Shown here: positions 49,051-60,870 of the stretch, piece by piece
Layout: each line of letters starts with the position of its first letter
How positions within the stretch are numbered: position 1 is the first letter of the stretch
Assembly: GCA_032173965.1 (NCBI GenBank)
Contig: CM063294.1
Span: 10,096,452 to 10,160,451, forward strand
Source: Sitta carolinensis
Lineage: Eukaryota > Chordata > Aves > Passeriformes > Sittidae
Length of the DNA: 64,000 nucleotides
Direction: 5' to 3'
Translations under genes and position numbers: made by a program
The notes under the pieces: model-generated
What the model was told of the DNA's origin: nothing
Database searches by the model: none
What the model saw: only the letters and a program-made list of their open reading frames with translations

Positions 49051-52000
49051 TTGTGGGCGGTGCAGGAGTTGATCAAGCGTAGTTTCCTTTCTGGTGAGAA
49101 TGTCCCTGCTCGTTAAGGGTCCCATTTTGTGGTCAGGTCTCATTTAGAAGAAATTATTTTTAATCAGTGTTCAACAAAATATCCCCTCAAGCCACCTGGC
49201 TGTAAACTGTTTTTTTCTTACTGTTAAGTAGTTAAGTTCTCAGAAGAAAATACCCAGTGACCCATTAATTTTAGCCTTTTTTTCCTCTCTAACTGCAAAT
49301 AACTTAGTAACATGATCTCTAAGTAGTCCATGTGCCATCTAGGAATCAAGGTCACATATATACAGAGAAATCCTGTCTTTTGTGAGTATTTCTGAAAGAA
49401 ATAAACCAGTGTCAACCCTGTGCTTACAAGAAAACATAAGTTTTTTATTTTCCATCTGCAGAGCGAGCCATTAACATGCACTTAGAGAGCAATTATTTCT
49501 TAGATTTTAAGCTTTGACATTCCTGAGAGAACATTATTAGAAATACAGAAGTCTGAACCCACTTTGAATATGTGTTCATTTTGGAATAATATTAAAAATC
49601 CATATTACAAATAGAAATACCCAGACGTGCTGTGGCAACGTTCATCTCCGAGTCTCTTCTGGCATTGGAGAGCCCTGAATTTGTGTCACAGCTTGGAAGT
49701 CAAGTGTGTGTCACTACCATTATTTTAGGCCTGGGGAAAGTGAGATAAAGGAAGACATTAGAGGTACAAATCCATAGGTAGTTTGGCAAGGTGACCAGGA
49801 CATATATGGTTGGCCTAAATAAGAGACGAGATTTGGCACAAATTTTTGATACCCAGACAGGCCTTTGAGATTTTGTTTGGGTCTGTTTTAATTTAAAAAA
49901 AACCTGGATGCATCATGAACAACATGAATTTCACAGATGACTTTTGCAGCAGTACTAAACGGCAAAATTTGAGTGAGGCTGCACGACTGTAAGTGAGATG
50001 AGAATTTATCTCACTGCATATTGGAAAGGACATATGGAGGGCCCATAAAAATGCATTATGCTGTGTCTTCTACCACCTGCTCAGTTTAAGATTTTGTGCT
50101 TTTGTTCCCAAAGCAGAGCAAAGGACTTCAAGGGGGCCAGAAGCACAGAGCTGTGTCACTGGGTTGTGTGCAACATGAGTTAATTCAAACCCTTGGCTGA
50201 GCGGCACCCTAAACACTGCTTTTTTTAGAAAGAGGTCGGATACAGGTTGGAATTTAGGGACAGTTTTAATTTGCATTAGGCTTGCAGGGAGGCTGTGGGC
50301 TGAGCCCTTTGAGTGCTGCCAGGGCACCAGGAGGAGCAGGGTGGGATGTGTCTCCAGCAGTGCTGCTGGTGGAGTGGCTGCATGGACACACAGGGCTCCT
50401 TGTGCCCGGGGAGCATCCCAGCTGCGGAGCTCTGCTCCTGCAGGAGAACTGTGGCAAAGGCTGAGAAGGACAGGGGGACACTGCCAGCACTGCCCAGTGT
50501 TTGTCAGGCCACTTTGTGTGGAGGGATGTGGAAATCCTGGTGCTGTGAAGGTCAGGGTATTCACAGAATTTCTGGGAAACTGCATCTGTCTCTGAAATGT
50601 CACAGGGCTTCTCAGGGAACTTTTCACTCCCTGTTTGCTACAAAGAAGAAATGGTCTCATGTGGAAAAATCTTGTGAGAACATTTGAGCCTGTGTAGAAA
50701 GAGGAAGGGCCTTGCAGATCACGGATGATTCGGGTAACGTTTCCAAAAGTCTCTGTTTTAGTTGACTTTATTTTCAGATTTTTAATTTTAGATAGTTTTA
50801 TTTACAGAATTTATTTAGTTATACTCTGAGAATCATTCTCTTTTCATTCTTTTGAAGTCAAATACCTTCAAGAGTAAGAGACCAAAAACTACCAGTTACC
50901 ATCTAAAACTTCAGTCCATGGTCCTGGAAGCAGAGGTTGGAGTTATATACAGAGGTCTGGTCAGAATTGGAACCACTTAAAAACTGATCTTGAGTCCCTT
51001 AAGTTTCCATCCTGGTAAATTTCAGTGATTTCCTTTGCTAGGAAAATTTTCTCTTTTCAAGAAAGCCCAAATGACTTTGCAAAGTTCAAAAGGTGCATAT
51101 CAATGAAACAATCAGTTTTCAGAATGGGGAGTTCTGGAGTTTGTAGACTAAAGAAAAAAGGAAGGAAAAAGAAGTGGTGATAAGAGACAGACTGGCTGTC
51201 AAGAGGTTCCTGTAGCCCCACTGGAGCCTTTCTTGATCCCTGCAGACTGGTTTGACCCTTCCACCAGCTAACCTTGGCCATAGCTGTGTGGCTGTTAGTT
51301 CCTGAGAAATGCTAAAACCTAGTGGCAGTTTTTCTCAAATTCAGTAATCCACAAGCTCATTAGTTTTACAATGCCTCATTCATGTGTGTTTATTATTAAA
51401 TCATGAGCACTTAAATAACTGATTAGTATAAATCAGGAGGGAAGGCCACCACCAACAGAACAATAAAAATGAAAGAAAAAATCCAGCATGTCTGATGCTG
51501 TCTCAGGTTTTATCCTGATGTGTTTATAAAATTCTTCAATCTCAAAGATATGAGGATCATTAAGCTGAAATGAAATATAGAGCACATCACTTCTCCAGAA
51601 GAGTGACCAGCTATGAGATCTGGTAGCTAGCAAATGAATGCCATTTGTTTTTAACAGCAGTTTTTATCTGCCTTTCACTAGTAAATATTAATAGTGGTGG
51701 CAGAATAAAAAGTATCAGATGTCTTGAAGTTAAATAGTCAGAAAGTGCTACTGAAGAGTGGAAAAAAAAAATCTTTCAATGCAAAGAAACATATGAAGTT
51801 TCAAATAAGAGCTGTCTGTTCTTAAGAGCAGGAGAGCCCTGTGCTGCAGGTTGCCTTTGCTTTGGATGCTCCCTAGAAATTCTGTTCCTGATCTCAGAGA
51901 GGTTCTATGGGGGAGAGATGGGAAATCCTTTCTCTAGGGCACAATCAAGTAAGGATGAATGATAAACAAACTTTACTGTGACTTTAATGAATGCCTCTGG

Positions 52001-52226
52001 AAACAAGTGAAGAAACCATCCTTCTAACAACTATTTACAGATTATCCTAATGCAGATTTCACTGGGTGCCCCCTTTGTGTCTCTGTGCCAAGTGTTTCTT
52101 CCCAAGTGCTCCTTGCCATGGGCACTCAGAGGTGTTTGCCCCAGTCACTGAAGGACTCGGGGCACCACAGCTGGGTCCAGGACACTGCAGGGAAAACAGG
52201 GCACTGGGGCAGTGTCTCCCTCCAAG

Positions 52227-52243
52227 CCCCCCCCCCCCCCCCC
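52227..52243. repeat. C homopolymer, 17 nt
   Basis: Seventeen consecutive C on the + strand between CCAAG and ATCAGGG. The complementary G17 could form a G-quadruplex. Homopolymers of this length are prone to sequencing and assembly length errors. Confidence 0.95.
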
Positions 52244-53019
52244 ATCAGGGATGTGATCTGGGTGTTACCTGCCCTTGAGGAGAAAAGCTGCTCTCAGGAA
52301 ATCTGAGTTTTGTGTGTTCCAGTCCATTAACTGAGTCAGTCACCTGCCCTGCCTGGAAACTTGGAGAGAGAAAAAGAAATGGCTGCAATTGCTTTGGAAC
52401 AAGATTTTCTAGATGAAATAATGTCAGTGTTTATTATTTTGGTGGTGGTTTGGGGTGTTAATGCTGTTAGCAAAATATTTGTTTTGAAGCTTGTAGGGAC
52501 GTGCCCAGTGAAGTATGGCAGTTATCAGGGTGGGATATTTGCAATATTAGGGTGGTTGGTTCAGTTTGCAGGAAGTAGGAAAGGAAGCTGGGAGGAATCC
52601 TAATTGATTGCAGGGAGGGGATGCTGGAGGTAAACTGGAAAATCCCTATTCTATGCTAATAGGAACAGAACCCTCATATCTTTGGTATTTCTTAAACACT
52701 GGTAGCATCATAACACACTGCAAAAAACAAACACTGGAAGTGTGCAGGGTACCTGTAGGACAGCTTCAAAATAAAAGCAATTACAGCAACCCTCAGAATA
52801 AAGCCGGCTGTGAAGGAAACATATTATTTTGCATATTTTATGTATACACTTTCCAAGAAATATGACCTTTATTTTCTAGTTAGAGGGAAGTGCAATCAGA
52901 CTCTACTCAGCAAAGGGTAGCTGGATCATTAAAAAGAATATTTTCTCTGATATTAGAAGTCTAAATGGGCACTAGTCCTTATTCACAACCTTGGCTGTTT
53001 CTGTCTGCCCTGAGTTAAT

Positions 53020-53480
53020 AAGTGATAAGGCCAAAAGAGAAATAAATCACTGAAGTCCCTGTCCAAAGAAAACATATTGACTAAAGCCAAGCAAATAACA
53101 GCCCATAACCAATGGTCCCATTCATCATTCATGTAATAGGGATATAAAGTATTTTCTACCTATGAAACCATGGAGTAGGAAAAAGCCTGATAAGCCCCCA
53201 ATCTAAACTATGTGATTTGATTATTAAAGGACATGAACTGTTTGTCACATACCTTTAATCTTTAAGATGTGTTGCCATTTCTAAACTATAAATTTGTGGT
53301 AAAGGATTAGAAAGCTATTAACAATAAAGGTATAAAATAGGCTATATAAGGATTCCTGTAATTGTCATGCAGCCCTGTAGACCCTTGGAACCTTAACCCA
53401 TTGAATATGATAAACATTGTTATCTGACCTTCAGAGCCAATAAACCATTTTTTTGCTTTTCAAATTCCAGACTTCATGAT
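53020..53480 (+). mobile_element. Possible old solo LTR of an endogenous retrovirus
   Basis: This roughly 450-bp stretch differs in texture from its surroundings. It has a TATA-like word in GGCTATATAAGG at 53340-53351, and about 85 nt further on a polyadenylation-type AATAAA in GAGCCAATAAACC near 53434-53446, followed by a T run. That order and spacing resemble the promoter and R region of a retroviral LTR on the + strand. No TG...CA ends, target-site duplication, primer binding site or internal coding sequence could be defined. If it is an LTR it is an old solo copy. It could equally be unrelated A/T-rich intron sequence. Confidence 0.35.
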
Positions 53481-55740
53481 AAATTTACCCTCTGGATGCA
53501 CAAAATAAGCCTTGTAAATTGTTTTCTTTATCCCCACCCCAATACCTTTAAATTTTAGTACCCTTACTTCAAAACTCTTATTCCAGACCGAAATTGTTAA
53601 TCTTTTTTTATTCTCCTTTTAGCTCGTGTCACTTGATGAGATATTATTCTCTCTTTTTTTTAAAGAAAAAAAAGGGCAGTTAAAGAGGGAGCTGAGATGA
53701 ATTTCTAAAAAGTCTGCATTGTACTTTGTTTCTACAAGGGGCTTCGCTGCCTTTAATGTGTGGGTGTCCAGATTTGCAAACACCACAGAATGGGCAGTTT
53801 AGAGTGGCAGCAGGGGCTGAACTGCTCACCTTAGTGCATTTGGATGCTGTTCCCTAAGAAGGGGGACAAGGCACTGTCCCTTTGCTGGTCCGGAAAGCAG
53901 ATTCCTGGACTACTTGTGGCCACTGACACGTTTAACGGACTGGGAATTCTGGTTTCCTCATGGGATTGCATGTACTTAACTCACCCTTCCCGCCCTTCTC
54001 CTGGGGTGCAGCATGTTTTGGTCTCTGCTGGAATGGTGGGCAGGATTTGCTGTGGTGAAGAGTGGCCAAGCTGTGGCTCCCAGAGGTGCCCAGGGCACAC
54101 TGGCTCTGGAGAGGGCGTCAGGAGCTGAATTTAGTGCACAGCTGCCTGGGGCACCTTCTCACACAGCACTGCCTGCCAAATAGTCTCCTTAAGATGTGCT
54201 TAATCCTTTGAGGTGCTCGTTAGTGAGGGCTCATTTTGCTGAGGCATTTTGTTTCACAAGAGCCCAGCTCTGGGATGTGCAGCATCATTCCCCAGGGGCA
54301 GGACTTGGGCAGCCTCCTTCCTTCTGCTTGTACCAGCATCCCTACACAGCCAGTAGTGCTTATCTGGCCTGGTTAGAGCTTCTGACAGCAGTGACTACAG
54401 AGAAGATGTGCCTCAATATAGCCCATGACTACAGATTCAGGCTTTTTTTTGTTAATACATAGATAAAAGGAAAATCTTGTACTCGTAGCCTTTCATCTCA
54501 GTGGATGCAAGAGCAATTTATTGCATGGAGTGTGAAGTTCTTTGTACTTTTCTGCTATCTTGCAAGAACTCACACAGACTCTTCTGCTTAGTTATGAAGA
54601 TATCAAGTGCATAAGTGATGTGGTCTGCCCTGGTGGCTGGATAGAGATGCTGGAAACAGTTTAATCACAGTATGACAGAGCTCAATCCTGGCAGCTTCTC
54701 AGGCTGCCCCAAAACTCTGCAGAGTTGCCTCTTGGCACAGGTTACAGTGTCCATCCTTACTTTTTTTGAAGTTCTCTTGAGTACTTTTGTCTGAAACTTT
54801 GCAGTGCAGGCCCTGTGGCTGCAGAGCTGCTGCGTTGGTGACACTGCAGGAGCCAACTCGGAGAGGAGCTGTGACCACAGTGTTCTAAACTATGTGAGAC
54901 ATGTGGCAGTGGGCCACATTTATTTCATGGTAATGGCTGGCTAATGTCTTAGAGAAAGCAGAATTTCCTTGAAGATTCAATCTGCACAAAAGTTTCAGCA
55001 ATCTCAAGGAGCTTCCCCGGGATCTCCTGGCAGTCACTGTCATTGCCCAGCTGCTGCTGTTGCTAAGGGACAGCATTGTGCTGCTAAAACTGCTACATTT
55101 GGGTTTTGAATTTAAAAAATAAAACCCTCCAGCTCGATTGTTTAAGGTCTGTATATAACTGTATAACCTTCCCTGAAAGGAATTTTGCCATTGGATCTTG
55201 CCCCTGGTCTGTTGTGAGCATTAATTAAGAAGTATAAAACCGTTGTGCCTTAATCCTGCCAAGCCAAGCATATGCAGAGATTTTATTCCACGAGTAGGAC
55301 AGAAGTAATTTGATATATTAGAACACCAACATATTAGCATGATGTACATTAGGCTGTGCTTTTGCAGCTGTTCTGAAGGAACTTCTTCCATTCCACACCA
55401 AAGTTAGACTGCCAAGGACCAGGGGGTTCGTGGCAGTTTACACCTTGGGGGTTAAGTGTGAGCCATGCAGGCAGTGTCACAATAAAGGGCCTGGATTTGG
55501 GCAGCTGCCTATGAAGAGCTGCAGTCTTGCACAGTTTGCCCTAAGGTATTTGCATGGCCATACCTATTGTTATTTCATCTCTCAATGTCTTTATCTTCTG
55601 TCCTCTTCCTTCCCTCCCAAGCACGATACTTCTTTTTCCTGTTGCCATAAATTGTGGTTAACCTCTATGCTTGAAGAGTTGTGGACTTCAACTGCTGTTG
55701 GATAGCACCAGGTGCCAGCATTGGTGGTTAAAAAAGAGAA

Positions 55741-55850
55741 AACCCACACCCAGCAGACAGAGAGTTAACAAAAACCATCCAAATCACACTCAAGCAACAA
55801 ACCTAAAACAACCCAACCAAAAAAACACAGAGAGAAACCCCCATACAAGC
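55741..55850 (+). repeat. A/C-rich, nearly T-free segment
   Basis: In 110 nt only about ten are T and about ten are G; the rest is A and C, in words like AACAAAAACCATCC, CACACTCAAGCAACAAACC and ACAACCCAACC. There is no regular repeat unit. In the EBF1 pre-mRNA this would be an unstructured CA-rich segment, of the sort hnRNP L binds by established knowledge. Whether it is a decayed simple repeat is unclear. Confidence 0.8.
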
Positions 55851-58179
55851 AACTAAATATGGCATTTTTTAGGACCCCATGGGACAGAAAATGCACGTGG
55901 CATTTAAGATATTGTAACAGCCATCTAGTAAAAATATATGTTTGTTAAAACAGAAATTGGTGCCAAACTCCCCATTTTAAATCTGTGAAAATTACAAAGC
56001 AAAACTGGGATACCTGTGATCAGTTGTGAAATTTGGTGCCCCTTTTTAGCACTGCAGCATCTTCAGGGTGGGTTTTATGCCTTTTCAATATGATGAGACC
56101 CTCTTATACTTTATAAACATGTAGTGAAGTCTTTGGAGCTCTGGGTCTGATACCCCCTGGACTGCCAGATGTCATTTAAGATGTGGGGAAATCATCAGGA
56201 AACTTCTCTCTGTCCTCTGCCTGCACATGGGCTCTGAACAACTTCTCAAATGAGCACTTGTTTGGCCAAAGCTGGATGAGAAGAATTTCACCCTCAGTGC
56301 CTCATGTGCTGTGTTGGAAAATAACTATTACCCCAAATATTGCAATGCCTGATAATTTCTGAAATGCATCTACTTGTTGTCCACTTTTTCTTTTGTTTTG
56401 CTTTTTTTTTCTCCTCTCTTATACCCAGTTCCCAGCTTTCAGTGGGACAGTTTCTGTAGAAGGCTACAACTCATCAAATAAAAATACATCGTTTGTGTGC
56501 TCAGGCAGTTCCAGCAGTAAGCTTATATTAGTAAAAATGAAAGGCAAGATTTTGCTGCCAGAAGTAACCATGAATTCACATTGAAAGGTCACTTCTACGG
56601 AAATTTTTTTTCCAAATGTAGATCTCTGACTGTTTTCCCCACTCCAAAAAGAATTCTCCCTTAAGTTCACATGCATGTTGTGCACAGCTACTAGAAATAG
56701 TCATCACATTGCTGTTCCAAAAAGACAGACTTCAAATGGCCATCATACTAGAAAACAATTTTTTTTTTCCTAGGGTTTTTAATTTTGAGGTACTTTTTGT
56801 TCCCTTAAATCATGAACTGTGCATGTCAGTTATTTAAAAGGATGAGACTGATCCATGCCTCACCTATTTCCCTGAGACTGGGTTTTCCCTGGTGTCTCTG
56901 TCAGCTCAGGACTGTTGTTGATAGAGGAGCTCCCTGGGCAGTGCACGGGTCTGGCTGGCCAGGGGCAGGAACAGGAACCTGCACCAGGCATCTTTTGTTC
57001 TAGGATGAAGAATTTAGTTCAGATTTCCCAAAGACAAGGCCAAGACTGCACGCCCTTTTTCACCAAAACTGTTCATCCTCACATCCTTGCAAGTTCTGTT
57101 AAAAAGACAAATGAACCCTCTTTAAATTGGGGCCTAAGGGAAAGGATGGAAATGACCCCCTCCCCTCTCCAATTTCCCCCATTAGACTTTTTTTCACAGA
57201 TGTTCATGCTGATTAGAGCTGGGAAATAAGGGTATTTCTGTGGACCATGAATATTCATTTGTGTTTTTGGCAATGAATTTCCTTCAGTTTCCCTGTAGTG
57301 TTTTGCTCCCTGTGACTGCTTGAAAATCCCTTCTAAGAAAAACTCAGTGTGCATGGAAAGTGAATTTTCCGTGGTGTATGTGGCTTTGCCTGGACTAAAG
57401 GATGTAAAACTTACTCTTGGTTGTTAAGAAATATGACTGAAAAGCAGCAAAGGCATGGGTGAGGTGATGCCTTTGCTGAACACATGCTATAAATGGAGAA
57501 TTTAAATAAAAAATTGGTAACAATCCACTTTGTAATTATCTATCTATTAGGATAAAGTTAGTCAGAAAAAAATATTTCACAAATACTTAAATTAAACAGA
57601 ATAATTGGGGAAAAATATCTCTTTGTAGAGTAACTGACTGGGAATAATTTGTTGTGAATTATTTGCCCCACTGTTCCACTGATGCCCAGATCCAAAGAAA
57701 CTCTGGACTTGCTCCTTACGGGGTCTGTGATGCCTAATTAGACCACGTGGATATGAGCAGAAATCAATACAATTTATAGCAGAAAATCCCAAGGATTTTT
57801 CCTTTATTTTTCCTTTTAAAAATTTTAAAGTGTTATAAAACATTGAATGGAGATTACTGTACCTCCTTACTGCCCGATCTTGTAATCCTGCAGTAAATGT
57901 GAAGATGGAAATTGCAGCTGAAGTGTGGGGAAGAGCCAGGATCCTGCACTGCAGTCCATGAGCAGCCAGGCCAGGCAGACTGCGTGCAGGAATTTGGCAG
58001 AATTCCTCCAGCTTCAGTGGGAATCTGCATTTTCCTTTCCAATTGTACCATTTTGGTCCTTGGGATCACCTAAAATTGTCCTGATTTTCTGTGTAGCAAC
58101 TTAATACTTGCCCAGCGTGTTCTGTGGAATAATGTACACAATTTTACAATAACTATGTAATTAACTCACTTTGCTACTC

Positions 58180-58930
58180 CCCTCTCCAGGGAAACTCATG
58201 CTTCTATTAATGCTATTAGGAAGGTCCTATGCACAGAACAAAGAAAGTGGTGCAGCAGATGAGTTAACATGATTTGATTTGCAGATGCTTTAAACACTTA
58301 GCAGGAGACAGCTACGGAAGCTAATTAAATCACTCTAAGGTGCACAGGATTATCTGCTTTGTAAGAAACAATTTCAGTGAATTATGGTCGCCCTTTAGCT
58401 GGGGGGAAGTAAAAAGCATATTTGTTTGGAATTAAATTTCCCACGCAAAGTGCCCATCAGGCCTCTCCTTCCCCGTGTTTCTAAAATAGCCTTTTGGAGA
58501 CAGTATTTTCTAGGAACCTGGATTTTCATTTCGTAAGCGTGGTGCTGCTTCCAACTTTCTTACGTAAAAATTTTCCTACTTAGCTATTGATTAGGATCTG
58601 CCTCTAAGCAGTGTCTGGAGTAAAAAATCGTGTTGGTACATTCACTACCTCTCAGATACTGCATCTTATTTAGTGTACCGGAATTCCCAGTTTAAAGTAA
58701 TCACAAAATTTATGGAGAAACGGATAAAAAAGGTTGTAAAATATCGATTTGGGGAAAATAATAACACAACTCATCTATAATAAGAAGAAAAATGAAGCAA
58801 TAATTCAGGTGTATTGAACGGGTTGCTGCTGGAGGTATTGATCTGGTGCTTTAGTGTGCAACATCGCACCTAACACTGCAATGAAAGAACAGCACTGCAT
58901 TCCCCTGCTCATTATTTCCCAGACACTATT
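58180..58930 (+). promoter_or_regulatory. Candidate conserved enhancer in intron 10
   Basis: This long repeat-free stretch retains scattered CpGs (GACAGCTACGG, TTATGGTCGCCC, CATTTCGTAAGCG, TTACGTAAAAA, GTACCGGAA, AATATCGATTTG) along with AGCTAATTAAATCAC and CTATTGATTAGG. CpG retention in otherwise A/T-rich intron DNA, with dense homeodomain words, is typical of deeply conserved elements. This is my best enhancer candidate by eye. It needs a genome alignment to be confirmed. Confidence 0.42.
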
Positions 58931-59129
58931 GCCTTGTTACACAGGTCCCACAGAGCCTGGAGTGCCAGCAGGGAAAGAGAGGAACCCCTCCAAATAACCA
59001 CAAACCTGTAATATCTTAATGTCACAGCAGCCCCCTGTAACAACATGCAGACACTGTGCTCCCGTGCTCCTCTCGAGGCGACCCTGGAGTTTGGCTTTGC
59101 TTGTTTTGCTCTTTGCTGTGTCTCATTCT

Positions 59130-59470
59130 GCCTATGGGCTGTGTAAATGGTGCCTCTCTGCTGCCTCTTGATAGCACATAATCAGCAATGGTGTCATCGA
59201 GGAAACACGCTTCCCTTAAATATTGACTTTCAGGATCCTCATATAAAAATTCCCCATCTCGTTGCAGTGTTTCCTTACTGTGGCAATAAGCAAAAGTTGA
59301 AAAAAGGACAGCAAAGGTTAGTGGAATTTTAAAATAAGCACCCCGACATTTCCACAGCATTAAACTCCATCATGCAACATTGCATTTCTGTTTATCTGCT
59401 GACATCTGCAAAGGTACCACACTTGATTGTTTGGCATAAATAATTTAGCAGCGAGAATTTTATAATGAGC
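59130..59470 (+). promoter_or_regulatory. Candidate conserved element in intron 10
   Basis: Repeat-free sequence with GCACATAATCAGCAATGG, GGCATAAATAATTTAGCAGC and TTTTATAATGAGC. It sits shortly after the 58180 candidate and ends before the A homopolymer near 59532. Supported by texture only. Confidence 0.33.
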
Positions 59471-59939
59471 ACAGATAAGATTTACCTATGTGAAAAGAAA
59501 AGAAATAATTAAGAAGAAATTGTGTGAGATTAAAAAAAAAAAAAAAAAAACAATAACAACTAGTGAAGCCTGTAAGAAAGCAACATTTTAGCACTTGTGA
59601 AGGCAAAGGTGCATCCTCCTCTGTGAGGAAACTGCTCTGCATGTGCTGCAAACTTACTGCATCCCACGATCATTATCTAGAAACAGGGGCCAGACCAGAT
59701 GATCAAGTTCTGAACAGATCAGGCCTCCTGCACATTTCAGCCAACACTGATCTGCAGGCTTTGCTCTGGATCCTCAGCACTGTCGTGCTCACAAGGTCTG
59801 TCCCTTTCCCCCCTTTAATCCACACAGTGAGGGGGGCAGAGCGATGCAGGCACTTCTGCTCCAGGAACGGGGGGAAGGGAGAAAAAATGAGAGGGAGAAA
59901 ATAATCTATGGCTGATGCAGAGGCCAAAGGAAATTGCTT

Positions 59940-60240
59940 TCTGTCGGAGCTGAGCCGCTGATGGCCGTGGTGTCCCTCCCTGCACGCCCGGTGCCTCCCG
60001 TGCCCCGGGGATGCGCTGTGCCCGCAGCCCTGGCAGATTTCGGGTCCTGCCGTTTGCGTGCTCGCAGGCAGAAAACGGGCACTTGTTCCTGTAACCTAAA
60101 TAACATCTCTAGCTTAGAAACCCCGGGGGGAAGACCCTTGTCGGGCTGGCAGGCTGAGGGGGCACGATGATAAATGAGTGAAGTGTGTGTTCTGACTCTG
60201 CGGGGTGAAGGAAACCCTCTGCACCCCGGTCAGGAGCGGA
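59940..60240. other. CpG-dense patch, intron 10
   Basis: I count 20 CpGs in 300 nt, with GCCGCTGATGGCCGTGG, GCACGCCCGGTGCC and GTGCCCCGGGGATGCGC. It contains an EBF-like palindrome GCCCCGGGGA at 60002-60011. This is the most island-like stretch in the window after the minisatellite area. An intragenic promoter is possible but unsupported by any exon I can see. Confidence 0.6.
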
Positions 60241-60854
60241 CAATTGCAGTCTCAGGACAAGCTGGTGCCTCTGCGAGGAGGCAGGACCAGGCATTTCCAT
60301 TCACTGGAAGAATTATTTTCTCGTGAGTTGAGGTTTTGGTGCTGTAGCATCTTTTTTTGTTTTTTTTTTTTTTTTCTGCCTTTGGTGATTGCAGTCATAG
60401 GACAGACAGAAAATGTGTGTCAGGTGTAACTCAGTAAACAGCCATAGCACGGGGTGTCAGCAGAGCAGCTCAGCTTTGCATCACTACACGTGTGTGTTTT
60501 TAGAAAACAGTTTGAGGTTTACAGTTATTGGCCAATGAAAGTTTTCTTACAGAAAAAAAAAAAAAATTCCTAGGGATTTGTGTAATAAAGTCTAAAGCTG
60601 CATGAAATTCATCACAGATATTTTCTCAAATTTCTGCAGCAATTCCCTAATAACTTTTGTCCCTTTAGATTTTGCAAATTTGATAATTTAAATTTTTATG
60701 GAAGATGGGTTTTTTCCCCCCTGAAGTGCTACTAACAGTGCCAGACTTTTTTTTTCTTAGGGAAATTGATTTTTTTCACATACACTTTGATAATGAAAAT
60801 TTCTTTTGCACTAAAATTCATTAAAAATATGTCTCTTTTGTTTATTTCCTCCTT

Positions 60855-60870
60855 CCCCCCCCCCCCCCCC
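60855..60870. repeat. C homopolymer, 16 nt
   Basis: Sixteen consecutive C follow TTCCTCCTT and precede ATAATCTC. It has the same properties and the same caution about length as the run at 52227. Confidence 0.95.

Noticed and set aside
50070..50660. 196-codon open frame on the - strand
   Set aside because: It matches no known protein, its residues (many Ser, Pro, Leu, Cys, His) fit translated G/C-rich intron, and it overlaps equally long open frames on the + strand.
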